Assembly: GCF_030177895.1 (NCBI RefSeq)
Contig: NZ_CP123448.1
Span: 868,001-932,000, forward strand
Direction: 5' to 3'
DNA length: 64,000 bases
Origin: Kingella negevensis
GTDB lineage: Bacteria > Pseudomonadota > Gammaproteobacteria > Burkholderiales > Neisseriaceae
The notes under the pieces are model-generated. The model saw only the letters and a list, made by a program, of their open reading frames with translations. It made no database searches and was not told the DNA's origin. Below, piece by piece: positions 37,706 to 46,735 of this stretch (positions are counted from its first letter, which is position 1; each line of letters opens with the position of its first letter). A program made the position numbers and the translations under genes.

Positions 37706-38440
37706 TTAAATATTTTCAGGCTGCATTTCCCTTACATCCACCAAAATCTTCCCACCAAATTCCGCCGACTCCACCCACCGCACAATTTTCTCCGCCACAT
37801 TTTCAGGCTGCGTCAGCGCATTATCCTGCTTCAACGCCACAAATCGCCCCAACATCGGAAAATCCTGCGCCGCCGCACCGCGAATTTCCGCCTGCATATC
37901 CGTATCCACCACCCCCGGCGCAACGCTGCCCACCAAAATATTCCCATGCGCTTCGTCCGCCATGCACAGCGCATGCTGGTCAAGAGCCGCTTTGGTTGCA
38001 CCATACACATTCCAACCCGCAAACGGTCTGCGCCCTGCCCTGCTGCTAATATGCACAATTTTCAGGCTGCATTTTGGCAATTTCTGCTGCGCGACAAAGT
38101 TGCTCAAAATCATCGGCGCAGCCACGTTCAACGCCACCGCACGCGCAATATCCGCCGCGCTTTGTTACCCCAAAACCGCATTGGGCGCAACCGTTCCCGC
38201 GTTGTTAATCAGCACCAATTCATCGGCAGCCTGAAAAAACGTCTGCCAAATTGGTTGCGACAACGCCGCCAAAACGGCTTGCGTGTCCGACAAATCCAAC
38301 GCAATTTGCTGCAAATTGTCGTGCGCCAAATCTAACGGCTTGCGCGATACACCCAGCACATGATGCCCGTGCGCCAAATAATGTTGCGCCAACGCCTTGC
38401 CCAAACCGCGAGAATGCCCAGTAATAATGATGTATGCCAT
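37706..38440 (-). pseudogene. Short-chain dehydrogenase/reductase with in-frame stop
   Basis: From ATG 38438-38440 the protein begins MAYIIITGHSRGLGKALAQH, with the SDR cofactor motif TGHSRGLG. NNAG follows at about residue 80. A TAA at 38165-38167 then interrupts it. The same frame goes on (QSAADIARAVALNVAAP) to the catalytic ISSRAGRRPFAGWNVYGATK (Ser, Tyr, Lys) and stops at 37706. A CAA-to-TAA change would explain it. Both halves look otherwise sound, so this is a recent pseudogene or, less likely, a sequencing error. Confidence 0.87.
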
Positions 38441-38523
38441 AATGTGATTATCCTTTTTGTCTATTAAAAGCCACTTTATCATACGCTATAATTTGCAGCT
38501 TGAAACATTCTCAAAGGCAATCC

Positions 38524-38946
38524 ATGAAAACCAGTGCAAGAAACCGCTTTGGCGGCATTATCCAAGACGTTCAAACGCTAAACGGCGTGTGCGAAGTAAC
38601 CGTGCAATGCGGCGACACGACAATCATCAGCCAAATCAGCCCGCAAGCTCAAGCGCGGTTGCAGCCGAAAGTGGGCAGTGGCGCGGTGGTGATGGTGAAA
38701 GCTCCGTTTATTATTTTGATGACGGAAATTGAACCGTTAAGATTGTCGGCGGAAAATGTGTTGCATGGCACGGTTGTTCGTTTGGAAAAAGGCGCGGTTA
38801 ATCAAACGGTTATGCTGGAATTGTTTGACGGTTTAACCGTTACTGCCACGATTACTCTACACAGCAGCGAAAATTTGGATATTCACATCGGGCAGAAAAT
38901 GGCGGCGGTGTTTAACGCAGCAAATACGATTCTGGGTGTGATGTAA
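38524..38946 (+). CDS. Molybdopterin/molybdate-binding TOBE (Mop) protein
   Basis: A 140-residue protein of two Mop/TOBE repeats: MKTSARNRFGGIIQDVQTLN (about 2-68) and LSAENVLHGTVVRLEKGAVN (about 73-139). SARN/SAEN-type openings mark each repeat. Mop proteins bind molybdate and serve as cytoplasmic stores or transport sensors. It is convergent with modC across a terminator. The start at 38524 has AAAGG upstream; a start eight codons earlier is possible. Confidence 0.85.
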   Translation: MKTSARNRFGGIIQDVQTLNGVCEVTVQCGDTTIISQISPQAQARLQPKVGSGAVVMVKAPFIILMTEIEPLRLSAENVLHGTVVRLEKGAVNQTVMLELFDGLTVTATITLHSSENLDIHIGQKMAAVFNAANTILGVM

Positions 38947-38950
38947 ACAT

Positions 38951-38987
38951 AAAAGCAGTCTGAAAATATTTCTTCAGACTGCTTTTG
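38951..38987. terminator. Terminator between the TOBE gene and modC
   Basis: AAAAGCAGTCTGAAAA pairs with its complement TTCAGACTGCTTTT. The stem uses GTCTGAA, a variant of the uptake core. Confidence 0.75.
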
Positions 38988-39000
38988 TATTCACACAACC

Positions 39001-39023
39001 GTAGGGTGCGCCCCGCGCACCAA
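39001..39023. repeat. Short palindromic repeat, copy 3
   Basis: GTAGGGTGCGCCCCGCGCAC with palindromic arms GGTGCG/CGCACC, next to an uptake sequence. Confidence 0.6.
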
Positions 39024-39025
39024 TT

Positions 39026-39691
39026 TCAGGCTGCCTGAAGCGTCAAAACACCCTGCTCCATGCGCCACACTTCATCTGCCAACGCGTCCGCGTCTGCTTT
39101 ATCATGCGTAATCAGTAACATAGGAATATCCAATTCCTGCTGCAACGCCGCCACTTCCTGCCGCATTTGGGCGCGTAAATCCGTATCCAACGCAGAAAAC
39201 GGTTCATCAAGCAACAAGCAACGCGGCTGAACCACGCACGCTCTTGCCAATGCGGTGCGCTGTTTTTGTCCGCCTGAAAGCTGGTGCGGATAATGGCTGG
39301 CTAGGTGCGTTAATTGCATTTTGTTCAGCCATTTTTCTGTTTGTTCATCAAAGGTTAGCGGCGGATTGCGCCAGTTTTGGTGCAATCCAAAGGCGATATT
39401 CTGCACAACAGTTAAATGTGGAAACAGCGCGTAATCTTGAAACATCAATCCAACGCCACGTTTTTGCGTGGGCAACCATGTTTTTTCGTCTGCAAAACAG
39501 GTTTCTTGAATAACGATTTTGGTGGCGCGTGGGCGGATTAGTCCTGCCAACACTTGCAGCGTAAGGCTTTTGCCTGAACCGCTTGCACCCACAATCGCCA
39601 GCCGTTTGGCTTGGCTTTGGCATTGAACGTTCAGCGAAAAGGCGTGGTTTTTGTTGCGGATTTCGGTTTGAATGGAAAAATCAAAAATCAT
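39026..39691 (-). CDS. modC: Molybdate ABC transporter ATP-binding protein
   Basis: A 221-residue ABC ATPase: Walker A GASGSGKSLTL (about 37-47), the ABC signature LSGGQKQRTALARA, Walker B CLLLDEPFSALD and the H-loop LLITHDKADA. It lacks the C-terminal TOBE domain seen in E. coli ModC; the neighbouring TOBE protein might fill this part. It powers molybdate import with ModB. It ends LQAA through an uptake sequence. Confidence 0.9.
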   Translation of the reverse strand: MIFDFSIQTEIRNKNHAFSLNVQCQSQAKRLAIVGASGSGKSLTLQVLAGLIRPRATKIVIQETCFADEKTWLPTQKRGVGLMFQDYALFPHLTVVQNIAFGLHQNWRNPPLTFDEQTEKWLNKMQLTHLASHYPHQLSGGQKQRTALARACVVQPRCLLLDEPFSALDTDLRAQMRQEVAALQQELDIPMLLITHDKADADALADEVWRMEQGVLTLQAA

Positions 39692-39706
39692 GTTTTCAGA
39701 CTGCGT

Positions 39707-40378
39707 TTATTGGGATTGATAACGTGGTTTGCTGAGATATTGTGTCAGCCATAATATCGTTACGCACACCACAGAAATAATGATAACCAATTGATTTGCC
39801 AACGAATCATCGCCAGCTTGCACGGCTTCGTAGATGGCGATAGATAGGGTTTGAGTTTCGTTGGGAATACTGCCTGCAATCATCAGCGTCGCACCAAATT
39901 CGCCGAGCGCACGAGCAAAGGCGAGCAGCAATCCCGACAAAATGCCGCGCCATGCCAAAGGCAAGGTTACGCGGAAAAATACGGCTGTGCTGGACAATCC
40001 GAGCGTTTTGGCGGCTTGTTCTAGCTGTGGGTTCACACCTTCAAAGGCGGCGCGAGCGGGTTTGGTTATCAGAGGGAAAGTGACCACGGCGGCAGCAATC
40101 GCTGCGCCTTGCCATGTGAAGACTAGGCTGATGTCAAACGTGTTTTGCAGCCATTTGCCGATTGTGCCTTCTCTGCCGAATAAAACGAGCAGGTAGTAAC
40201 CCATAACGGTGGGCGGCAAAACCATGGGCAAGGTGAGCAGCGTGTCCAGTAAGTCGCGCCCGATAAAGCGGCGTTTGGCGAGTGCGTAGCCTGTGAGCAT
40301 GCCTAAAATCAGGTTGATAATTGTGGCGCAACTGGCGACTTTGAGCGAGAGATAAAGGGCTGGGGATAGGGTTTCCAT
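39707..40378 (-). CDS. modB: Molybdate ABC transporter permease
   Basis: A 223-residue membrane protein with about five helices and the ModB-type EAA loop (EQAAKTLGLSSTAVFFRVTLPLAWRGILSG). The block FARALGEFGATLMIAGSIP is diagnostic. It lies 15 bp upstream of modC and 400 bp downstream of modA, all on the minus strand, so the three form the mod operon with an unusual gap. Confidence 0.92.
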   Translation of the reverse strand: METLSPALYLSLKVASCATIINLILGMLTGYALAKRRFIGRDLLDTLLTLPMVLPPTVMGYYLLVLFGREGTIGKWLQNTFDISLVFTWQGAAIAAAVVTFPLITKPARAAFEGVNPQLEQAAKTLGLSSTAVFFRVTLPLAWRGILSGLLLAFARALGEFGATLMIAGSIPNETQTLSIAIYEAVQAGDDSLANQLVIIISVVCVTILWLTQYLSKPRYQSQ

Positions 40379-40778
40379 TGGGGTTTTCAGGCTGCGTTTG
40401 ATGTTTCATGCAGCCTGAAAATGTTGGATTCAAGAATCCAACCTATGTTTTTATGATTTTTTCAGGCTGCGTTTTGGAATTTTTTGAGAAACTTGTAGGT
40501 TGGACATTTTTGCCCAACATGATATTTTCAGGCTGCATTTCAATACACGATAGAACTTTTACAATGGAGCGTCGACGGTTCACCCACATATTTTTAAATA
40601 ACAGTAATCAGAGATTTTGTCGGCGAGCCGCCGACTCTCCATTTTTGTCGTGTATTGAAAGGCTGCATGAATTTTACAGGTTTCTGAATATTATCAAATG
40701 TCGGGCATAAATGCGCCGACCTACTAATATTTTCAGGCTGCGTTTGATTTCTCACGCAGCCTGAAAATCGTTCAAAAA
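40379..40778. other. Repeat-filled gap between modA and modB
   Basis: No gene. It contains several uptake sequences, three short palindromes of a related type (GTTGGATTC-AAGAATCCAAC; GTAGGTTGGACA; TGTCGGGC...GCGCCGACCTAC), and an inverted-repeat element at 40538-40660. Confidence 0.6.
40538..40660. repeat. Inverted-repeat element in the modA-modB gap
   Basis: TTTCAATACACGA at the left and TCGTGTATTGAAA at the right are perfect complements. The similarity continues inward with gaps (ACAATGGAGCGTCGACGG against AAATGGAGAGTCGGCGG), giving arms of about 40 bp over a 123-bp unit. A central GTCGGCG-AGC-CGCCGAC hairpin adds structure. It looks like a miniature element of another family. Confidence 0.6.
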
Positions 40779-41525
40779 TTAAGGTTTGCTAAACCCATAG
40801 CGTTGCAACACGCTTTGAGCTTCTGGCGACAACACAAAATCGGTAAAGCGTTTGGCTTCAGCGGCGTGTTGGCTACGTGTTGTGGTGGCGATTGGGTAAA
40901 TCACGGGCTGCACGGTTGGCACTTCGCCTGTGATGTTCAGCGCAAATTGTTTCAGTTGTGCGTCTGTGCGGTAAACAAAACCTGCATCCACTTCGCCACG
41001 GAACACATAATCTAGGGCTTGACGCACATTTTGCGTGTAAATATATTTGTTATTCAGTTGGTTAAACAAATTGTTCTTTTCCAATGCAGCTTTGGCATAC
41101 GCGCCTGCTGGCACGCTTTCGGGTTTACCAACCGCAATGCGTTTCACGTTGGCTTGACGCAAATCGGCTAAAGTTTTCACGCGAACGGTGGATTTTTTTG
41201 GCGTAACCAACACCAGCGAGTTACGTGCGAAATTTTTGCGTGTGTGGGCGACAATCAGTTTTTGGTTATTGGCTTTGTCCATAGTGGCGGTGTCAGCAGT
41301 CGCCAAAACGTCCACAGGTGCGCCTTGTGCAAGCTGTTGCAACAATACGCCTGATGCAGCGGTGTTCAATTTGATTTTGTCTTGCGGATTTTGTTTTTCA
41401 TACAATTTGGCGATTTCTGTGAACGCTTCTTTCAGGCTGGCGGCGGCGGAAACGGTAATATCCGCAGCCTGAACACTTTGCATGGCAAATAAAACAGCGG
41501 TGGCTAATGTGATTTGACGCAACAT
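40779..41525 (-). CDS. modA: Molybdate ABC transporter periplasmic binding protein
   Basis: A 248-residue protein with signal peptide MLRQITLATAVLFAMQSVQA. The molybdate-binding pattern shows ADITVSAAASLKEAFTEIAK and the AASGVLLQQLAQGAPVDVLATAD block. The later YVFRGEVDAGFVYRTDA is typical. It delivers molybdate to ModBC for molybdenum cofactor synthesis. It ends close to the repeat-rich gap before modB. Confidence 0.93.
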   Translation of the reverse strand: MLRQITLATAVLFAMQSVQAADITVSAAASLKEAFTEIAKLYEKQNPQDKIKLNTAASGVLLQQLAQGAPVDVLATADTATMDKANNQKLIVAHTRKNFARNSLVLVTPKKSTVRVKTLADLRQANVKRIAVGKPESVPAGAYAKAALEKNNLFNQLNNKYIYTQNVRQALDYVFRGEVDAGFVYRTDAQLKQFALNITGEVPTVQPVIYPIATTTRSQHAAEAKRFTDFVLSPEAQSVLQRYGFSKP

Positions 41526-41639
41526 GGTTTTTCTTTCGGTTTCAGTAAAAATTCATGGTAACAAAGCGGTTTTGTTTTGCCTAATCGTCAAAGGGATTAA
41601 ACGCAAAAACTATACTAAAGTATTAGTCCTCCAAAAAAA

Positions 41640-41673
41640 TTTCAGGCTGCATTATAAAATGCAGCCTGAAATT
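41640..41673 (-). terminator. DUS inverted-pair terminator of the RidA gene
   Basis: AAATTTCAGGCTGCAT and ATGCAGCCTGAAATTT pair over a short loop at the end of the minus-strand RidA-type gene. Confidence 0.78.
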
Positions 41674-42026
41674 TATTTTTGCACTGCAGAAACTTTAATT
41701 TCCACTTTCCATTCAGATTTAGCTAATTTCGCTTCCACACACGCACGAGCGGGCGAATTTTTCGTATCAACCCAGCTATCCCACGCAGCGTTCATGCCAT
41801 CGTAGTCCGCCATATCCGTTAAGAAAATCGTCGCTTCCAAAATGTGCGATTTATCTGAACCACATTGCGCCAGCCAATGGTCGATTTGTTTTAACACATC
41901 AGCCGTTTGCACCGTAATATTGCCCGAAGTATCTTCAGGTACCATGCCCGACAAAAATACAAATCCATTAGCCATAACCGCCTCTGAAAGGCGTTCATAG
42001 CAACCAAATCTCTGAATTTTACTCAT
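41673..42026 (-). CDS. RidA family protein
   Basis: A 117-residue YjgF/RidA-fold protein (ANGFVFLSGMVPEDTSG; ILEATIFLTDMADYDGMNAAWD; PARACVEAKLAKSEWKVEI). The arginine of PARAC, which binds the imine/enamine carboxylate in RidA enzymes, is kept. Such proteins speed hydrolysis of reactive enamines, but subgroup members differ. The start at MSKIQ (42026) is preferred because GGAGAAAG lies seven bases before it; it sits in the stop region of the upstream LysE-type gene. Confidence 0.85.
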   Translation of the reverse strand: MSKIQRFGCYERLSEAVMANGFVFLSGMVPEDTSGNITVQTADVLKQIDHWLAQCGSDKSHILEATIFLTDMADYDGMNAAWDSWVDTKNSPARACVEAKLAKSEWKVEIKVSAVQK

Positions 42027-42037
42027 CGCTTTCTCCA

Positions 42038-42661
42038 TTAACTTACCAAAACTTTGATACCCAAAGCCGTCATTGCCACACCCAGCACACGGTCAATCCA
42101 ATGCCCTGCTTTTTGGAAACGACTGTTCACCGCAGGCATAGACAGCAACAATGTTACTGTCGCAAACCATGCAAATTGAATCACCATCATCCACACGCCG
42201 TAAATCGCCAGTTGCCAAGTGGGCATATTGGGCGACAACACAATCGTGAAAATAGACACAAAATACACAGGCGCTTTAGGGTTCAGCACATTGCATAAAA
42301 AACCGCTTCGCAATGCAGACATCGCCGACTGCTGCTGTGCTTTTTCTGCATGAATTTCCGTTACTTCGCCTTTCGCTTTCGCACGGATACCTTTAATCCC
42401 CAAATAAATCAAATACGCACCGCCCACAATTTTCACCGCAGTCAGCAACCAAGCCGCCGATGCAATCAAAGCCGCCATACCCAGCACAGAGTACAAAATA
42501 TGCACGCCCAAACCCAACGCCATGCCCAAGCTGCTAATCAAGCCAATGCGCTTACCTTGGCTCAATGCCTGTTGCGACACAAACACAAAGTCTGGGCCTG
42601 GAGAAATCGCTCCCAATAAATGAACGCCCGTAATCAATAAAAAACCGTGCCAAAATTCCAT
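42038..42661 (-). CDS. LysE/RhtB family amino acid exporter
   Basis: A 207-residue membrane protein with about six helices. The LysE signature GAISPGPDFVFVSQQALSQG is near the N-terminus and GFLCNVLNPKAPVYFVSIFT mid-protein. Related exporters move lysine, threonine or homoserine lactones outward. ATG 42659-42661 has a GAAAGGAAT ribosome site. The RidA gene downstream is coupled (overlapping stop and ribosome site), hinting at a shared task in amino acid by-product removal. Confidence 0.88.
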   Translation of the reverse strand: MEFWHGFLLITGVHLLGAISPGPDFVFVSQQALSQGKRIGLISSLGMALGLGVHILYSVLGMAALIASAAWLLTAVKIVGGAYLIYLGIKGIRAKAKGEVTEIHAEKAQQQSAMSALRSGFLCNVLNPKAPVYFVSIFTIVLSPNMPTWQLAIYGVWMMVIQFAWFATVTLLLSMPAVNSRFQKAGHWIDRVLGVAMTALGIKVLVS

Positions 42662-42698
42662 TATATTCCTTTCTATATTGAGGCAGCCTGAAAAAAAT

Positions 42699-42962
42699 TT
42701 AACGCATAAAATACCACACAATATAGCCAATAAATACGCCCAACGGCACAAACTGCCACAACGCATGTTGTTTATTGCGCAAATCACGTTTTAAGTGCGA
42801 CCATATCGCCGCAAATAAAACATATTTGAACAAAAATGCGGCAGCGCATGCCATCACAATGCCGTTAATCAGATAGTCCGTTGGCGTTTGCGCGGGATTT
42901 ATGGCGAACCAAATCACTAATAAAAGTGGTGTGAGACAAACAATCAACCATCGTTTTAACAT
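42699..42962 (-). CDS. Small membrane protein
   Basis: An 87-residue protein with about three hydrophobic segments (MLKRWLIVCLTPLLLVIWFA; GIVMACAAAFLFKYVLFAAIW; FVPLGVFIGYIVWYF). It shows no family known to me. It lies 37 bp upstream of the LysE-type gene in the same direction. Confidence 0.55.
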   Translation of the reverse strand: MLKRWLIVCLTPLLLVIWFAINPAQTPTDYLINGIVMACAAAFLFKYVLFAAIWSHLKRDLRNKQHALWQFVPLGVFIGYIVWYFMR

Positions 42963-42981
42963 AGTCAAAATCTCGTGATAA

Positions 42982-43018
42982 AAAATGCAGCCTGAAACTA
43001 TTTTTCAGGCTGCATTTA
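42982..43018 (-). terminator. DUS inverted-pair terminator of metG
   Basis: AATGCAGCCTGAAA pairs with TTTCAGGCTGCATT over a short loop, ten bases past the metG stop. Confidence 0.8.
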
Positions 43019-43027
43019 TTTTGAAAA

Positions 43028-45082
43028 TTAACCCACTTTATCGCCAGGCTGCGCACCTTCGTGGACGGTCAGCAATTTCAAATTATGGTCTTTATCTGCC
43101 GCGCTCAAAATCATACCTTCTGACACGCCAAATTTTGCCATTTTGCGTGGCGCGAAATTTGCCACCGCAATCACCATTGTACCGTTCAATTCCGCAGGGT
43201 TCGGATAGCTCGCAGCAATGCCCGAGAAAATCGTGCGTTGCTCAAAACCAAAATCCAAGCTAAATTTCAACAACTTCGTGCTGCCCTCAACCGCTTCGCA
43301 ATTCAACACTTTCGCCACGCGCATATCCACTTTCATAAAATCGTCAAAGCTGCATTGCTCGGCAACTGGTGCAAATTCATTGTTTGCGGCTGCTGGGGTT
43401 TCAGGGGCTGCCTGAATCGTTTGTTTGTTCGCTTCTACTAAATCGTTCACTTGTTTTTCCTCAATACGTTGCATTAAATGTTCATATTTGTTGATGATGT
43501 GGTTTTCAGGCAGCGTGGAAACCGTGTGCGCCCAATCCAATTTACCCGCATTCAAAAACGCCGCCGCTTGCGTTGCCACATTCGGCAAAACAGGGGACAA
43601 ATACGCCGTTAAAATCTTGAATGCGTTAATCAATTCGCTGCACACTTCGTGCAAACGCTGTTCCGCGCCGTCTTGTTTTGCCAATTCCCAAGGCTTGTTC
43701 GCGTCTACATATTCATTGACCAAATCCGCTAAACCCATGATTTCACGCAAGGCTTTTGCGTATTCGCGGCTTTCGTAATCGTTGGCAATGGATTCCGATT
43801 TTTCGGTTAATTGGGCAATCAATTTGCTGCCTGAAACATCTTGCAGGCTACCTGAAAAGCGTTTCGCAATAAAACCACTTGCACGAGCAGCGATGTTTAC
43901 ATATTTACCCACCAAATCGCTATTCACACGCGCAATAAAATCTTGTAAATTCAAGTCAATATCTTCAATTTTGCTGTTCAATTTCGCGGCGATGTAGTAA
44001 CGCATCCATTCAGGATTTAAACCTTGTTCCAAATACGATTTCGCGGTAATAAACGTGCCGCGAGATTTAGACATTTTCTGACCGTCCACCGTCAAAAAGC
44101 CGTGCGCGAAAATGCCAGTCGGGGCGCGATGTCCACTAAATTCCAGCATCGCCGTCCAAAACAGTGCGTGGAAATACAAAATGTCTTTGCCGATGAAATG
44201 ATACATTTCGGTTTGGCTATCTTTACCGAAAAATTCGTTAAAATCCAAGCCGATACGGTCGCAAAGATTTTGGAATGAAGCCATGTAGCCCACAGGTGCG
44301 TCCAACCAAACGTAGAAATATTTATTCGGTTGGTCGGGAATTTCAAAGCCGAAATACGGCGCATCGCGTGAAATATCCCAGTCGGACAATTCGCCGTCTT
44401 TGAGCCATTCGTTCATTTTGTTCAAGGCTTCAGGCTGCAAATTGGCTTTGCCGTTGGTGCTGCCTGAAGTCCACGCTTTGAGAAAATCGCCGCATTCGCT
44501 TAATTTGAAAAAGAAATGTTCGGTTTCTTTCATGATGGGCGTTGCGCCTGATACGGCTGAATACGGTTTAATCAATTCGGTTGGCGAGTAGGTTGTGCCG
44601 CAGACTTCGCAGTTGTCGCCGTATTGGTCTTGGGCGTGGCATTTTGGGCATTCGCCTTTAACAAAACGGTCAGGCAAAAACATTTGTTTTTCGGGGTCAA
44701 ACAGTTGGTTAATGTATTTGCTGGCGATTTTGTTATTCGCTTTCAACGCCAAATAAATTTGTTCGGAATATTTTTTGTTTTCAGGCGAATGGGTTGAGTA
44801 ATAATTGTCGTAGCCAATGCCAAAGCCTGTGAAATCCGCCAAATGTTCGGCGTGGGTTTTGTCAATCATTTGTTCGGGGGTAATGCCTTGTTTTTCGGCA
44901 GCGAGCATGATTGGCGTGCCATGCGTGTCGTCCGCGCAGCAGTAATAGCATTCGTGTCCGCGTGATTTTTGGAAACGTACCCAAATGTCGGTTTGGATAT
45001 GCTCAACCATGTGTCCTAAATGGATTGAGCCGTTGGCATAAGGTAGGGCTGAGGTTACTAAGATTTTGCGTTTTTGTGTCAT
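43028..45082 (-). CDS. metG: Methionyl-tRNA synthetase
   Basis: A 684-residue class I synthetase (E. coli 677). The HIGH-type motif is in [16 protein letters not shown]. Four zinc-binding Cys lie in [18 protein letters not shown] and KMSKS at KMSKSRGTF. An anticodon-binding helical domain follows, and a C-terminal EMAP/OB tRNA-binding domain (from about 575, [15 protein letters not shown]) allows dimerisation. An uptake sequence encodes FSGSL near residue 410. Monocistronic. Confidence 0.96.
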   Translation of the reverse strand: MTQKRKILVTSALPYANGSIHLGHMVEHIQTDIWVRFQKSRGHECYYCCADDTHGTPIMLAAEKQGITPEQMIDKTHAEHLADFTGFGIGYDNYYSTHSPENKKYSEQIYLALKANNKIASKYINQLFDPEKQMFLPDRFVKGECPKCHAQDQYGDNCEVCGTTYSPTELIKPYSAVSGATPIMKETEHFFFKLSECGDFLKAWTSGSTNGKANLQPEALNKMNEWLKDGELSDWDISRDAPYFGFEIPDQPNKYFYVWLDAPVGYMASFQNLCDRIGLDFNEFFGKDSQTEMYHFIGKDILYFHALFWTAMLEFSGHRAPTGIFAHGFLTVDGQKMSKSRGTFITAKSYLEQGLNPEWMRYYIAAKLNSKIEDIDLNLQDFIARVNSDLVGKYVNIAARASGFIAKRFSGSLQDVSGSKLIAQLTEKSESIANDYESREYAKALREIMGLADLVNEYVDANKPWELAKQDGAEQRLHEVCSELINAFKILTAYLSPVLPNVATQAAAFLNAGKLDWAHTVSTLPENHIINKYEHLMQRIEEKQVNDLVEANKQTIQAAPETPAAANNEFAPVAEQCSFDDFMKVDMRVAKVLNCEAVEGSTKLLKFSLDFGFEQRTIFSGIAASYPNPAELNGTMVIAVANFAPRKMAKFGVSEGMILSAADKDHNLKLLTVHEGAQPGDKVG

Positions 45083-45210
45083 GATTTTTATGCTTGAAAT
45101 GTAAAGTCATTATTATGCCACACTATTAAAATATATAGTTTTCAGGCTGCCTGAAAAATGCGGATATATGGCATAATCCTTTTCACTATTTTTTGATAAC
45201 GAGGTTACCC

Positions 45211-45609
45211 ATGTCGCTACCCTTAGCGCAGTATATTTTGTATTTGCAATATATGTTTATCGGCTCAGTGATGGTTATCATGCACTCAGTCGTTTACATG
45301 AAAATCACGCCTGTAAACGAGTTGAAAGAAATCCAAAACGGCAATATCGCCTGCGCCCTATCGTTTGGTGGCACGTTGATTGGCTTTTGCCTTGCACTCG
45401 CGTCCAGTATTACGCACAGCTTGGATATTCTCAATTTCATCGCGTGGGGCATTGGCGCAGGGATTGTGCAAATTTTGACCCACTTCACTACCACGCGCCT
45501 TATTCCGCAAGCTAATCAGCATTTAGCAAACAACAATATTGCCGTAGGGATTTTATTTGCTGCGTTGTCGATTGCCATTGGCTTGATTAACGCCGCTTGT
45601 TTATCCTAA
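45211..45609 (+). CDS. DUF350 membrane protein
   Basis: A 132-residue protein with about four helices (MSLPLAQYILYLQYMFIGSV; ACALSFGGTLIGFCLALASS; DILNFIAWGIGAGIVQI; GILFAALSIAIGLINAACL), matching the DUF350/YjfL pattern of a repeated pair. The ATG at 45211 has GAGG seven bases upstream. It lies 48 bp before the SPFH/SHOCT gene in the same direction. DUF350 proteins are often found with SPFH, PspA-like or YjfK proteins, suggesting envelope-stress or membrane-domain function. Confidence 0.8.
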   Translation: MSLPLAQYILYLQYMFIGSVMVIMHSVVYMKITPVNELKEIQNGNIACALSFGGTLIGFCLALASSITHSLDILNFIAWGIGAGIVQILTHFTTTRLIPQANQHLANNNIAVGILFAALSIAIGLINAACLS

Positions 45610-45657
45610 TTTTCACGCAGCCTGAAAACCCAACCCATTCACACAAAGGAAACCAAA

Positions 45658-46653
45658 ATGTTCGATTTTATCCGCAAGCAGTTTATTGACGTCATTCAAT
45701 GGGAAAGCCCAAGCGAAGAAACCCTAGTATGGCGTTTCCCCGTTGCCGACCAAGAAATCCAAAACGGCGCAAGCCTTACCGTGCGCGACAGCCAAATGGC
45801 AATGTTCGTAAACGAAGGCGTAACCGCAGACGTATTTGGCGCAGGACGATATACACTCAACACCCAAACCCTGCCTATTTTAACCAATCTGAAAAACTGG
45901 GATAAATTCTTCCAATCCCCATTCAAATCAGACGTTTACTTTTTCAACACACGCCAACAAATCGGCAAACGTTGGGGCACAGCGCAACCCGTAACCGTCC
46001 GCGACAGCGATTTTGGCATTGTGCAACTGCGCTCGTTTGGCATGTATTCCTATCGCATTGCTGACCCAGCCCTATTCTTCAAAGAAATCGCAGGCGTGGT
46101 AGAAGCCTACACGGGTGAGCAACTGGAAGCGCAATTGAAAAACATTGCCATGACACAACTTGCCGCCGCATTCGGCACATCAGGCGTACCGTTTTTGGAC
46201 ATGGCTGCCAACCAAGTTTTGTTGTCGCAAAAAATGAACGAATTGCTGAAACCAGAATTTGCCAAACTCGGTTTAGCATTGGAAAACTTCACTGTAGAAA
46301 GCGTAACGCTGCCTGAAAATATTCAGGCTGCATTAGATAAACGTATGTCCATGAATATTATTGGTGATTTGAACCAATACACCAGTTATCAAACCGCAGA
46401 AGCCATTCCCATGGCAGCGCAAAACGAAGGCGGTTTAGCTGGCATGGGCGCAGGAATGGGCGTGGGTGTTGGCGTAGGTCAAGCCATGGCAAGCGCAATG
46501 GCAGGCGCAGCGCAACCGCAAGCAGTCGCCCCAGCAGCCGAAGACCCACAAGCGAAGTTGCAAAAATTGAAAGCCTTGCTGGACGGCGGTTTAATTGCGC
46601 AAGCCGATTATGACGCAGCCAAAGCAGAAGTTTTGAAACAACTGATTGGCTAA
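45658..46653 (+). CDS. SPFH domain protein with SHOCT tail
   Basis: A 331-residue protein. The SPFH-like part spans about 10-250 (MFDFIRKQFIDVIQWESPSE; DSQMAMFVNEGVTADVFGAG; RYTLNTQTLPILTNLKNW). A Gly/Ala/Met-rich linker at about 260-290 (LAGMGAGMGVGVGVGQAMAS) leads to a C-terminal SHOCT motif (KLQKLKALLDGGLIAQADYD). This architecture is the virion-core/YdjI-like SPFH type, not flotillin. The DUF350 gene just upstream suggests a two-protein membrane module. Confidence 0.83.
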   Translation: MFDFIRKQFIDVIQWESPSEETLVWRFPVADQEIQNGASLTVRDSQMAMFVNEGVTADVFGAGRYTLNTQTLPILTNLKNWDKFFQSPFKSDVYFFNTRQQIGKRWGTAQPVTVRDSDFGIVQLRSFGMYSYRIADPALFFKEIAGVVEAYTGEQLEAQLKNIAMTQLAAAFGTSGVPFLDMAANQVLLSQKMNELLKPEFAKLGLALENFTVESVTLPENIQAALDKRMSMNIIGDLNQYTSYQTAEAIPMAAQNEGGLAGMGAGMGVGVGVGQAMASAMAGAAQPQAVAPAAEDPQAKLQKLKALLDGGLIAQADYDAAKAEVLKQLIG

Positions 46654-46735
46654 ATAAATGCAGCCTGAAAACCTTTCAGGCTGCCTGAAATCCGTTATAA
46701 TTCGCCCCGTTTTACTTTTACGCACACCAACAAAA

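Noticed and set aside
38165..38167. Selenocysteine or programmed readthrough at the SDR stop
   Set aside because: The codon is TAA and no recoding structure follows.
40134..40433. Minus-strand frame between modB and the repeat gap (about 99 codons)
   Set aside because: It lies mostly within modB in another frame and has no ribosome site or recognisable protein.
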